DNA of 64,000 bases, from assembly GCF_022581195.2 (NCBI RefSeq), contig NC_061469.1, positions 6,758,001 through 6,822,000 of the forward strand, in the 5' to 3' direction. Origin of the DNA: Helicoverpa zea. Its lineage: Eukaryota > Arthropoda > Insecta > Lepidoptera > Noctuidae. Of the stretch, positions 1 through 12,328 are shown in pieces. Position 1 is the first letter of the stretch, and every line of letters starts with the position of its first letter. Position numbers and translations under genes: made by a program. The notes beneath the pieces were generated by a model. The model made no database searches and had not been told where the DNA came from. It saw only the letters and a program-made list of their open reading frames with translations.

Positions 1-2
1 AA

Positions 3-1890
<1,888 letters not shown>

Positions 1891-2632
1891 ACTTAAGTAA
1901 ACAATATCTATAAAGCTTTTTGTGTTTTATTTGTAACATACATACCCCCGCAAACAGCATAACATTGATAAAACCTTCTGAGAACTTTATTTTTGGACAT
2001 TGGACACAATCACATATTATACTGCCATAGAATCACAATCTTGGTGGACAAGCACATTTGCTATGAGGATCTAAGAACCTGAGGTAATCCTCTCATTCAC
2101 TCTTAAGAAACTCACTTTCGCATTCGTATTTCTATTCAAGGGCTGATCTCGCACAAATGAGACTATGAAAGATGTTTTACAGCTTATTTATCAAGACTAC
2201 ACATGCACAACAACAATACTAACTAGATTACAAATCTTATATAAAAAAAATATCGCGCGGCCTAGCTAAGGATCTCTGAGAAATAGCTCACATCTCCGCT
2301 TCCATAGCGACGTAAATACGATACATTTGAGATCAGTGGCATCTACTGAAGCTGAACTGAGATGTACCTATGAATAATGAAATTATTTTGTTCGTCCACA
2401 TGACTTATACTTACTATAATACTGCATTGCAATGTTGAAAACCAGCGTCTGGTGTTGCTGGTGCTTTATAACTCCTTGGTTCCGTAGTACCTACTTTCAT
2501 TCAATCCGTTGTCATAGTTACAACCAAGTGTTTATTTGTTTATCATAACAACGCGTAATTGTCAGTCCGACATGAAGGATTTTTTATAGTGTACTTTAAA
2601 AACGTATTTAATATCACCATAAAAAATAAACC
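1891..2632. other. RpL11 3' UTR and intergenic spacer to DRC1
   Basis: About 740 bp separate the RpL11 stop codon from the DRC1 start. An AATAAA-like context is not obvious close to the stop, although the transcript must end here. The spacer is AT-rich and I see no coding region or repeat in it. The DRC1 promoter should lie near its right end. Confidence 0.5.
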
Positions 2633-5600
2633 ATGGCTTCGAGATATGCAGATGACGAAGATGATGTTTTGGCGCCGAAGGAACCTCAGGTTACGGGTTT
2701 GGACCCCGAGGAACGGAAAGCAGCCCGATCTCTACGAATTAAAAGGAGGCAAGATGCACTCAAAAGGTAATCGCTTTAAGCCCTTTTATCTATCAAATGT
2801 AGATACCCACAGCAAGCAAGCATCGTGAGCCCTTGGCGACAACCTTTTTACTCGTTCTGTTTGGATTCCTTCTTCTAGCTAGGCGATTCCAATGTTACAC
2901 AAACATAATTGTTCAATCGCTTATTGGGCAGTCATCATCATCATCTTTTTCCCAGTTGGGTGCAGCTATGTTGTATGTTGGGGCCAGCTTTCAGTCTAAT
3001 CGGCTAAAAAGACGCGTTTTATACGAAGCAACTGCCTGATATGATTCCTCATTCCAGATACAAAAGATTTTCAAATAACAGTCGAGTGCCTTCTATAACA
3101 AATAATCATTAGTCAAGTTGTAGCCAGAAATTGTTAGGTCATTCGAATAGCCATAGGTAACCAGGGTAAATAAGTATACTGTTTCTTTTAGAGCTGATCA
3201 GCCTGCCGAGGAAGCTGCGGCCGAAGAAGAAACGAGTCCTATAGAACAGGCAACTGCCACAGCCGCCGAGGAACTGCAGCGGTTAGCATTAGATGGCGCT
3301 GCTAAAGTCACTAATGTCAAGGTCACCACCGACGAGCGAGAAGTCGTCAGGCGCACGCAGTTCTTTCATAAAATGAATAGTAACTATTATTTTATATCTA
3401 AATGTAAATAAGTTCCTAAATTGCTGGAGTCAGAAACTATCAAACTCAATAGGTTTTAAATTAACCAGTGTCATTCTACAGAGCAGCTATACTACAATAG
3501 TTCCGTCCGAGGTTCCATCCTCTTGCTGAGGGAACGACTTACTTCGGCTATCGTTATATTATTTACCTTACCGTTTTAATTAATCGAACACCAATATACT
3601 TACCTATTAGGGTGCGTCCACATCTGGCGAATGCGCCGCGAATGCGCAGCACGCGAGCCGATCGCGAGCTGTCCGCGAGCTGCGCGCGTGCAGTCACTGC
3701 AATAGTTCGGTGCGCCTCTTTAGCGCAACTCACGCAAGGCTCGTATAGAGCGCGCGAGCGGCGCGCGATCTGCGCGCAATCAGTTCTCGCCCTTACAGTT
3801 CCGTATATTGGCTCAGTACTATCGAAGATGGCAGACGTCGCGCGCCGCCTGCGCGCCGCTCGCGTGCGGCGCTTAGGTCGCGCGCGAGCTGCGCGCGGGC
3901 GGCGCAGAAGCGGCGCACGAACAAAAATGCACGCGCGCAGCTCGCGGACAGCTCGCGATCGGCTCGCGTGCTGCGCATTCGCGGCGCATTCGCCAGATGT
4001 GGACGCACCCTTATGTGTCAGGTTTTGTTAGTACCTAGGAACCTAAAAAAAATATGACTAGTACGTGTAGGTATGTACCTGCCTATATTTTATTAGGTTC
4101 CATGCAGAAGATCGAAGCTGAAGCAAATAGCGCTCAGATCCAGTACGAAGCTATTTCGGGGAACTGGGATAATATGTTGGCAATCAAGGATCCGTTAGAC
4201 ATTGATGCTGAGATGAAAGAGCAGAAGAAGAAATGTGACGATTTACTTGCACAAAAGGATGCACTTATTGCTGAACTTAAAAGTGATCTTAAAAGAATGG
4301 ACGAGGCGTATTATGCAGATCTAGAGAAACAGGTGACTTCACATAGCTACTATGTAGATCAATAAGATGCAGGACCGCGGTAGGTTACATTAGGAAGATA
4401 AGGTGAAATGAAATAAAATAATTCATAATTTATTGAAATTCCAGGACAATGACATTAAAGAACTGTCTGATAGAATTGAAAAGCAAGTAACGATCATGCA
4501 AAGGGCTTATGCAAAACAGCTAGGTTTGATAGAAACAGCGATTAATATTGAGCGAGTGGCGATGACTGAGCACAACAACAAGAGGTGGGAAGCTCTTTAC
4601 AAGCAGTGTGATAAGGAAGAAGTTGCACATTTGGAGTACAGGTTTTTACAGGTAGAAGAAATAGATTGGTGTTATAAGAGCATAACACGACATTGGTAAT
4701 ATTTCTGCTTACTTCTCTCTACATACTCGTATGTTCTCTTTCTTCAGTTAGATGAACACAAAAGAGAAATGGAGACCATCATGTGGGACCATCATGAGAA
4801 ATATCGCGAAGCTAAAATAGAATTGGAATCTTTAATTCAGGAGTTGCAACAGGAGCTAGAAAAATTAAAAGCTACATGTATCATCAATACAGAAAAGATT
4901 GGGTATACTTATCAGGTGAGATTCGAGGTTCTGATATCAGACATTCATCATAAATTCGAGAAATTAATAAATATATTTTACAGGTGCTAAAAAAACGTGA
5001 AGAGGAGAATGTCTTTGTAAGATCTCAACAAAAGAGGAAACTCAATAAAATGTCCGATATAGCTAATTCTTTAAGATCAAAGATTCGGAAGGCAGCCGAT
5101 GATGGTGCGATAGAAGAAATAAAAGCTGACGCCGAAATCGTAAAATTAATGCAGACAATGGACGACTTAGAGAAAAAATCTGATCATTTCTCTCGCGTGA
5201 ATCATTACAAGTTCACCCAAGTGTGGCGGATGTCTACGGCCAGATGTACAGAGTTGAGCAAACAGTTGCGCCAGGGGGAAATAGCTCTGCATGCACATAT
5301 ACTAGCGGAACCACCTCCCCCACCACCACTAAAGCCACCGAAAAATCCATTGAGTAAAAACGGTAGGTATACATTATAGGTACATACTGTATGTAACATA
5401 CATTGCCTGCTTAACATTTCTTTAGAGATGATACATTTTACATTTCTTCCGTAACTCTTTTGATTGTTGAAAGTTTGAAACGAGTACATAGTGACTTTAA
5501 TTTTTAGAGCATGATAGCAAACGTGCAGCAAAAGATGTTGTCAAGAAACCTACAGGCACTGAAGTTGAGGAGGCAAAGGATAAATTGGTAACGTCATTTC

Positions 5601-7518
5601 TAGTAATAAATCCATCATAATTTTTAAGTGAACTTATCCCATTTTCGTAAGTATATATTAATGTATGTTCTCAGGTTCGACATATACTGCAATTAGTAGC
5701 AGATAATACTGGATTTTTAGTAGAACACAGATTACTTAAATTGATTGAAAAGTACCAGTTGAGCTCCAGAAATTTGTGTACGCTTGATGCTATTTTTATG
5801 GTAAGTCCCAACTATGTCTAACTCTGTGTCTATAGGACCACACTACCACAGTCAAGAAGGTAGGCAATTCAATATTCGTATGTTATTTTCAAGGCACTAG
5901 AAATTCAAGCAGAGGAAGACGTAGAACTTTTGTGTTCTACGTTTTTGAACTACGCATTTTGCCCGATCTGCGTGGGTTTGGAAGTGGCAACTGAACCAGC
6001 GCCGTCCGCGTCACAGGACGGGATTTCAAAGGCAGATTCCTCAGGAGCTGTCAATAGACCACGGGGTGAGTGATGGACCCTGGACTTAGTAGCCCATTCA
6101 CCCATTCATTTGAAATTTTGGCCCAAGTATTTATTCGTTTGTGTTTGTCAGATCTATAGAAAGAAAAGACAATTTGAAACTAATCATATGATTATAAAGA
6201 ACGAAAATAACCATGTTCATTGTTTTTGCAGGAGATAGGATGTCAATGGTCAGGGGTCGTGCAAGTATTGCCGCTAGAAGTATTTCAGCAAGCACATCGC
6301 GATCAGCGCACATCGGCTTCAAGTTTGCAATACATACAAAATTTATATTTATTTTTTCTGTAGTAACAAAGAACTTAACTACATAGTTTTTTTTACAGGA
6401 GTCATGAATTATCGCCGTTGGAACAACTGATGATAACGGAGGCTGACGAAATAATGGCGAAATGTGGCGATCTTCAAGGTGAGACTTGGTGCAGTAGGTC
6501 AATTTTTTTATAGCTTTACAATACGATTGTGCCTTATTTCAGCAAATGTCATGGTGACAGCGGGCACGCTTGACACTGGATCGGCGACTGGCAGGAGACC
6601 CGGAGCGCGAGGGGTCACCGTAGCCGCGCAACAGAAGGATGATGCTGGCCCTCCTAAGGATGTCAATCCTTTTCTATGCCCACGTTAGTAACTAAGTTAC
6701 AGTAGGATGATGTATATTTGATTCATGACATTGCCTTATTCCTATTTTCTTCTTTCAGTGGGACATGTCTTGGAAATAGAGCCCATGCAAGTGTTGACAG
6801 CTTTGAGTGAATTCATAGCGGCCTTCGTACCACCCGACAAGAAGAGATATAACGATATATTGTTAGTACATATCTACATTTACATATTAACTTCTACTAA
6901 AACCTGAGACTTAAAGCTAGAACGAAGAAAGCATGTACCCATCTAATTCCAATTAAATTAATATTACAGAGACAGCTTAAAGCCTCCTAATTTTGACACA
7001 CCATCGCGCAAACTGACTGCAGAAGAAATTAGCAACTATTGGACTCAATGGAAAAATGTGTTCCCACCAGATAAAGACAAGTTCTGGGATGGACTATTGG
7101 TTGGACTAAATAATTACTTGTCCATACTGCAAGGTATGTTCTTATAAGCAGTTTAGGTTCTCCTTTACCACTTTGAATTATGATTACCTATTTATTAAAA
7201 TAAGATTATTTTTTTCATGTACCTACACCATAAACTAGTCGTTATCTATTCTTATGTATATAATTATAAGTTATTTAATAAAATGTAATGTTTATCCAGA
7301 TAGAGTTTCATGTATTTCCAGAGCGCGAACGTATCCACGAAGAGGTTGTAGAATTGCGGCGACGCAACGTTGCTCTTCGTCAGTTGGTTCGCGGCGCGCT
7401 GCCCGAGCTACCGACGGCGACTCCCAAATACATGCGTCACTCTCCTAGGACGTTTATTGCACCTGTGCCTGATACTGCACCTTTGGCTTATGCCAGACTG
7501 CCGCCCATCAAAAACTAA
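2633..7518 (+). CDS. DRC1: Dynein regulatory complex subunit 1 (CCDC164/DRC1)
   Basis: DRC1 is a coiled-coil subunit of the nexin-dynein regulatory complex linking doublet microtubules in motile axonemes; in an insect this points to sperm flagella and chordotonal cilia. Fifteen exons fit a continuous frame of about 821 residues: 2633-2766, 3192-3379, 4097-4332, 4445-4651, 4748-4915, 4984-5362, 5508-5587, 5675-5800, 5894-6065, 6232-6322, 6399-6478, 6543-6683, 6759-6861, 6970-7133, 7322-7518. The family's N-terminal region shows as KVTNVKVTTDEREVVRR and later AQKDALIAELKSDLKRMDEA; the middle is charged coiled coil; the C-terminal DRC1 module shows as NYWTQWKNVFPPDKDKFWDG. A PPPPPPLKPP stretch ends exon 6. 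The exon 2 donor (gtaact) and exon 10 donor (gtttgc) are weak and were chosen by phase, so those two junctions are less sure. The human protein is about 740 residues. Confidence 0.93.
2935..3060 (+). repeat. Degenerate lepidopteran SINE-like fragment
   Basis: This stretch of DRC1 intron 1 resembles, with many changes, part of the interspersed repeat at 48632-48958 and 55488-55735. Shared elements include a (CATCAT)n lead-in, the CAGTCTAA-TCGG segment and a GAAGCAACTGCC segment. It is an old copy. Confidence 0.5.
3610..4010. mobile_element. GC-rich PIF/Harbinger-type MITE
   Basis: A 401-bp element in DRC1 intron 2 has near-perfect terminal inverted repeats of about 83 bp. The left end begins GGGTGCGTCCACATCTGGCG and the right end is its reverse complement. 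The element is flanked by a TTA duplication at 3607-3609 and 4011-4013. Three-base TWA target duplications are the signature of PIF/Harbinger transposition. The whole element is strongly GC-rich, unlike the surrounding intron. It has no transposase, so it is non-autonomous. Open frames through it on both strands are a by-product of the GC-rich palindrome. Confidence 0.85.
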
Positions 7519-8280
7519 AGGCCGATAAAACAACACTATTGCTTCTTGCTTTCTGTCAATCTCAAATGCTTCGACTGCATAATGGTGAAAGTTAAATAGA
7601 CTCTCACGCATGATGAATTAAATAGCGAAACCTAAATGTGCTAGCGTATTGACACGTCATGTAATCGAGCCGAGATATATTATAATGGCATATTCATAAA
7701 TAATCTAAATAAATGGTTATAATCAAACAACGTCTTTTATTCGAGTGTAGGCATATCCTTAGAGGGTTTTATAATGCACCAGCGACCCACCCCGGCTCCG
7801 CACGGGTGCTATCCTGATACTTAATACACTACATTATACACATACCTTCCTCTTCAATCACTCTATCAATGAAAACACCGCATCAAAATCCGTTGCGTTG
7901 TTTTAAGATTTAAGCATACTTAAATAGGGACAGAGAAAGCGACATTGTTTTATACTATGTAGTGATTAGTACATAATGTATAATGGGTAATCACCACAAT
8001 CATGTTGCAGTCAAGCCAACTGATTGAAATAGCTATTTCATTGAACATCTGGCCTTTTGTATTGACCTAATTTTTGACTGCAACGTTGAACTGGTGAGCA
8101 TAAAGGTATAGCACACATGTGAAAAGGCCCTTAGAGCAGTCCTGGATTTATGAATAGGCCGTATGGGCCGCGGCCTAGGGGCAGCAGATTTCAGAATATA
8201 AAAGTCAAACACGTCGACTGTAATAGTTCAGTCCTAAAAGGGCTCAATTGGCCGAATTTACTACAAAATTATTTGTAAGA
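7519..8280. other. DRC1 3' flank with an interspersed repeat
   Basis: Following the DRC1 stop there is AT-rich sequence with AATAAA-type signals near 7700-7715 (for example aataaatgg), likely the polyadenylation region. From about 7765 to 7975 lies sequence I recognise as a common insect/lepidopteran interspersed repeat, with GACCCACCCCGGCTCCGCAC and later AAAATCCGTTGCGTTGTTTT. No gene is seen. Confidence 0.55.
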
Positions 8281-8475
8281 CTAGCTGGTGCCCGCGACTT
8301 CGTCTGCGCAGGTTTAGTATTTCGAACAATATGTTTACAAAATGTAGCCTATGTGTTATTCTGATGTATAAGCTATATTATTGTAAAGTTTCATTAAAAT
8401 CCATTCAGTAGTTTTTGCGTGAAAGAGTAACAAACATCCATACATCCATACATACAAACTTTCGCGTTTATAATA

Positions 8476-10033
8476 CACACATCAAAAGTGTCTAGGGATC
8501 AACATATATTTTTGCAATAACTTTTCTCCTGATTGATATTAATTAAAATTTTCTTTAAGGATTCATCAAATAAAGTGTTTTCGTTTGTCACAGTAACGAT
8601 AAACCAAGTCACCTTTGCACTAATAAAGAAATTTGCCATTTTCCTAATAAAGGGATTTTTGACATTTGAAACACTAACACAAAAGTTCGAAAAAAAAGAC
8701 TGAAATAACAGTTTTCTTTAAAAGTTTATTGGGTAACTTAAACAATTAATAATCCGTGTTTCTACCGCGAACACTAACAACACAAGAACATCGGTTTGGC
8801 ATACTCAAAATGAGTTCATCCAAATCACGATGTGGAATGGCCGCCCATGTTCGTTGCAACAACAAAAAAAGGTCTTCTTGCGACTGGATACCCTCCATAT
8901 TCGGCAGAGCTCTTCTCTGTAGCATATCCCATGCATGCTCAATCGGGTTCAAGTCTGGCGACTGAGCAGGCCAGGGCAGGACATTGATGTTAGCTGCCGC
9001 GAGAGTCTGTCTTACAACTCTTGCGGTGTGCGGTCGTGCATTATCATGCATTAACTGAAATAAGGGACCGATTTGCACTTGTAGAGGAACGATGACGTCT
9101 GATACAATCGTCTCAGCATAAATTTGAGCGTTGAGGTTGCTTCTGATCCAAATCAACTCAGTTCTTCCGCCGATCCAAATACCCGCCCATACCATGATGG
9201 TTCCACCACTATAAGGATGGACTTCCTGGCAGGATTTTAATCGCTGTTGGCGTCCAGGGGTTCTCCAGTGTCGTATACGTCTTGTATCCGGTCTCATACC
9301 AAAACGAGACTCATCAGAAAAGCACACGAAACGCCATTGTTCTTCTGCCCAATTTCTGTGTTCAAGAGCCCATTGATATCGAATCCTACGATTGTGCATT
9401 GCTATAGGTGGTACCCGTAGCGGTCTTCGGGAATGAAGGTTCACTTCATGCAAGCGGTTTCTGACTGTTTGGTCGCTAATTAAGTTCCCTGAAGAGTGAT
9501 GAAGCCTCACGGCTAACATCATGGCGGTTATTGTTGGAGCTCTTCGAGTTAAGATTTGAATGTATCGGTCTTGTCTCCGTGTGGTGCAGCGATACCGTCC
9601 TCCATGGCGCTCAGCTACGGTACCAGTGCTTCGGTAACGTGTCCAAAGTCGACTGATAACACTCTGACTTGTATTCAGAGCTAAAGCCACAGTACGTTGC
9701 CGGGAACCAGCTTCTATCATTCCCACGGCTCTGAGCATTTCTTCCCTGCTTAAATGACGTCGCCGCTCCATAATAACGTTGGTTTTAATCAGTAGTAGGG
9801 AAACAGTAGCACTAATAATGTCTTCAATGCGTTGTATGTGTTTATAGGGAAAATATTGACAGCTGATTTTCATCTTTTACTCGAATTTGATTCACAGTTC
9901 CTGATTCAAATTATGAAATGCACCAAAAAGGATCCATATAAATTTATAAAATCATAAATTTATTACAAAGCCACATCTCAATCTCAAGAAATCCGCATAA
10001 AAATGCTTGATCCCTAGACACTTTTGATGTGTG
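8476..10033 (-). mobile_element. Complete Tc1-type transposon with intact transposase
   Basis: A 1558-bp element has inverted repeats of about 27 bp beginning CACACATCAAAAGTGTCTAG at the left and ending in the reverse complement at the right. It is bounded by TA on both sides (8474-8475, 10034-10035), the Tc1/mariner target duplication. It carries one uninterrupted transposase gene on the minus strand. Nothing in the ends or the frame looks decayed, so the copy may be young or recently active. Confidence 0.93.
8746..9771 (-). CDS. Tc1-family transposase (DD34E)
   Basis: This 341-residue enzyme would cut and re-insert its own element at TA sites. The start chosen is MERRRHLSREEMLRAVGMIE, because a further 34 upstream codons are open but do not resemble the family. 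An N-terminal helix-turn-helix pair (EEMLRAVGMIEAGSRQRTVA, then TSQSVISRLWTRY) should bind the ends. The DDE catalytic triad is complete: first Asp in FSDESRFG, second Asp in LMHDNARPHT, Glu in SPDLNPIEHAWD, with 34 residues between the last two. Length matches the family norm of about 340. No stop or frameshift is present. Confidence 0.95.
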   Translation of the reverse strand: MERRRHLSREEMLRAVGMIEAGSRQRTVALALNTSQSVISRLWTRYRSTGTVAERHGGRYRCTTRRQDRYIQILTRRAPTITAMMLAVRLHHSSGNLISDQTVRNRLHEVNLHSRRPLRVPPIAMHNRRIRYQWALEHRNWAEEQWRFVCFSDESRFGMRPDTRRIRHWRTPGRQQRLKSCQEVHPYSGGTIMVWAGIWIGGRTELIWIRSNLNAQIYAETIVSDVIVPLQVQIGPLFQLMHDNARPHTARVVRQTLAAANINVLPWPAQSPDLNPIEHAWDMLQRRALPNMEGIQSQEDLFLLLQRTWAAIPHRDLDELILSMPNRCSCVVSVRGRNTDY

Positions 10034-10049
10034 TATTAGTAGGATTTAT

Positions 10050-10729
10050 ACTTGGGGCGTCGGAAATAAAGTAGCCTACACTCATTAATAATATAAATCC
10101 GGCACTGCCTTAGGGACGCAACTAGCGCCATGGCCGCGGGCCTGGAACTACTCTAATAAACTTTTATGTACGGCGACCTTTCATCTGTAATGTTTAACGT
10201 TATGAGCGCCTCAACTATTCGATTATAAAACTAGTCGAGTGATTGAGTGATGTTGTTTAATCAATGGGTGATTAGGTTAGTCATGTTAATTAATCTGGAA
10301 AGACATGGCGTATAACAAACTGATATAAAATAATTGATTCTCTGAGTACATTTTACTATAATTTGTCTCTTCACTACAAACGTCATACCGCGATATTGTC
10401 ACTGACTGACAGCTACAGCAACAATCGGTAGGCATTGTCAATTTGAAAGTCAAGTCACAAAATCATTATTACAGTGCTGTGAATAATCAGGACCATTTAA
10501 CAAAGGCTCCGTTGAATAAGCGTCTTCTCCAACCGTTAAATAATACAGAAAAGAAAATATACGGTTAGTATTTCTCATGCGCTAAATATTGTGATGTAGT
10601 TAATTTTTTTTTATTGTTATATTTTGTGAATTTCATGTAACAAGAAAATGTATTGTGAATAATTATTATTATGAACTATTCGTTAGCCTTATTAAGAATG
10701 CGTTTTTTCTTCTTCTAGTGACTTCAAAC
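10050..10729. promoter_or_regulatory. Upstream region and probable 5' UTR exon of the ADTRP-like gene
   Basis: No coding region is seen here. A donor-like GTTAGT at about 10564 and an acceptor tcttctag ending at 10718, just before the start codon, suggest a non-coding first exon around 10400-10563 and a short 5' UTR intron. This is inferred from splice signals only. Confidence 0.4.
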
Positions 10730-11509
10730 ATGTTGAAGACATTATTTCATCTATTTGGAGCCATCCAATTTTTCTATGGATGTTACTATGATTATGTCTA
10801 CGTTAAAATGCCTTTATCATATATAACACCTTACGGAGGCAAATTCAAGTACTTAACTTATTTGGATGCGGTAAGTCTTATTACAACTTTTGAATGTAAC
10901 TGATACAAATAATCAGAATTGTGTTAAGGTTTTGAATGTCCTATTTTGCAGATGATACAAACCACATACTTTACACTGGCCCTGATCAATGATATTTTTG
11001 GTACCAATGAACCTTCACCATCACAGAAGCCCCTCATAAGAAGAGTTAAGGATACAGTTTTTAGTTCTTTAGCTTTTCCGTTGGCACTATTTGTTGGAGT
11101 ATCATTCTGGGGCATATATGCTGTTGACAGAGAGTTAATTTTGCCCAGAAGTATGGATGAATTCTTCCCAACATGGCTTAATCATGTGATGCATTCAAAC
11201 ATAGTTGTGTTCATACTGATTGAACTACTTACATCATTCAGAATGTACCCCAAAAGAAAAGTGGGCCTGTCTATTCTTTCTTTCTTTATGATTTGTTATT
11301 TAGTTTGGGTACATGTTATTTACTACAATACTGGTTTTTGGGTGTACCCTATTTTGCATGTCTTGAACTGGCCTTTGAGAATAGGTTTCTATTTATTCTG
11401 TCTTGCATTTGCAAGCTGTGGATATATTTTAGGAGAAAGAGTAAACAAGGCAGTTTGGTCCTCTGAAGTCGAGAAAACTGTAAGATCCGGAAAGAAAAAG
11501 GCCAAATAA
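10730..11509 (+). CDS. ADTRP/AIG1-like membrane hydrolase (Far-17a/AIG1 family)
   Basis: Two coding exons, 10730-10870 and 10952-11509, give a 232-residue protein. It is multi-pass, with five to six hydrophobic segments (for example FSSLAFPLALFVGVSFWGIY and VGLSILSFFMICYLVWVHVI). Family members AIG1 and ADTRP are multi-membrane threonine hydrolases that cleave fatty-acid esters of hydroxy fatty acids; a Thr in an early helix and a conserved His are catalytic. Candidates here are Thr51 or Thr52 in AMIQTTYFTLA and His125 or His128 in WLNHVMHSNIVV. The basic tail SGKKKAK could be an ER-retrieval-type dilysine ending, although it lacks the exact KKxx position. The start ATG follows the intron acceptor directly. 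The Copia element begins 360 bp after the stop. Confidence 0.88.
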
Positions 11510-11869
11510 TAACGACATAGCAACAATTTAGATAGTGTAGCCTAGTGATAACCTCACTCAATGTTTTGAGGTTTGTTAGTAGGATTAATTTGTTTTAATT
11601 GGTGCATGGTTACAGAAGTAAGTAAAAGATTTGGGAAATATATAGATACAGAATGTGTTTTCTGAATGAGCAAAATTTGAAAGTGGCAGGCATAGGAACA
11701 TTGCTGCTGATGTGATTTAAACGTAAATACATTTTATTGGTGATTTTTTTATAAAAGTGATAAAAATAACCCCAATTGAGAAACCAACTTAAAAATCTAT
11801 TGTATCAGTAATTTGATTCCTATATTTATATTATAAACATTTGTAGATCATTCTTTCTCACAAAATAAT

Positions 11870-12085
11870 TATAGGAGGTATGGGATTAAAAGAAATAATA
11901 TACTAATTTGATATTGAAATATTTATTTGATACTTTAAATGGTACTTGGAAGCAATACGTCCGTCTAACAAGATCCCGTGACGCAGTGTGTGTAGAGTTA
12001 AATAAACAGTAGATTGTTCAGATAGAACAAAGAACAATGTTATCGAAAGTTAGGGGTATTAGTTTTTGCTTTATATAATCCAACA
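11870..12085 (-). repeat. Copia 3' LTR
   Basis: 216 bp, identical to the copy at 16502-16717. Read on the minus strand it starts TGTTGGATTATATAAAGC, which contains a TATATAA promoter-like box. Confidence 0.93.
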
Positions 12086-12100
12086 CGCCCCCTCAAAAAT
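12086..12100 (-). other. Copia polypurine tract
   Basis: On the minus strand, TTTTTGAGGGGGCG lies immediately before the 3' LTR. This purine run is the expected primer site for plus-strand DNA synthesis. Confidence 0.8.
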
Positions 12101-12328
12101 TAATCCCTAACTTTTAGTCATTCGTTAGTTTACTATACAGTATCTAGTCTACAATTCAACATTACAAAGTGAATACCAACTTATAAATACGACGTAACAT
12201 ATTATACTTCCAAGTAAGGTCTGGGACAACTGTACAATAATGGTCCAACATTTGCTGCACAGGATCAGGGAAAACCCAGAAAAACCTGATCAGACCATTT
12301 CATAATGAAATTGTACTTAAATTAAAAC

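Larger units (their letters stand above)
8281..10049. mobile_element. Lep1-type Helitron-like copy, split by the Tc1 insertion
   Basis: The segment 8281-8475 begins ACTAGCTGGTGCCCGCGACT and carries TTTTTGCGTGAAAGAGTAAC and ACTTTCGCGTTTATAATA. It is interrupted by the Tc1 element, and the typical end TATTAGTAGGATT resumes at 10034. Other copies of the same family in this window are at 19535, 29876, 44026, 55393 and 56981. These small non-coding repeats are abundant in Lepidoptera. I assign the family from remembered sequence, not from a search. Confidence 0.75.

Noticed and set aside
3612..4031. 139-codon plus-strand and 71-codon minus-strand frames in the GC-rich block
   Set aside because: Both begin with the same residues because they lie in the inverted repeats of a MITE.
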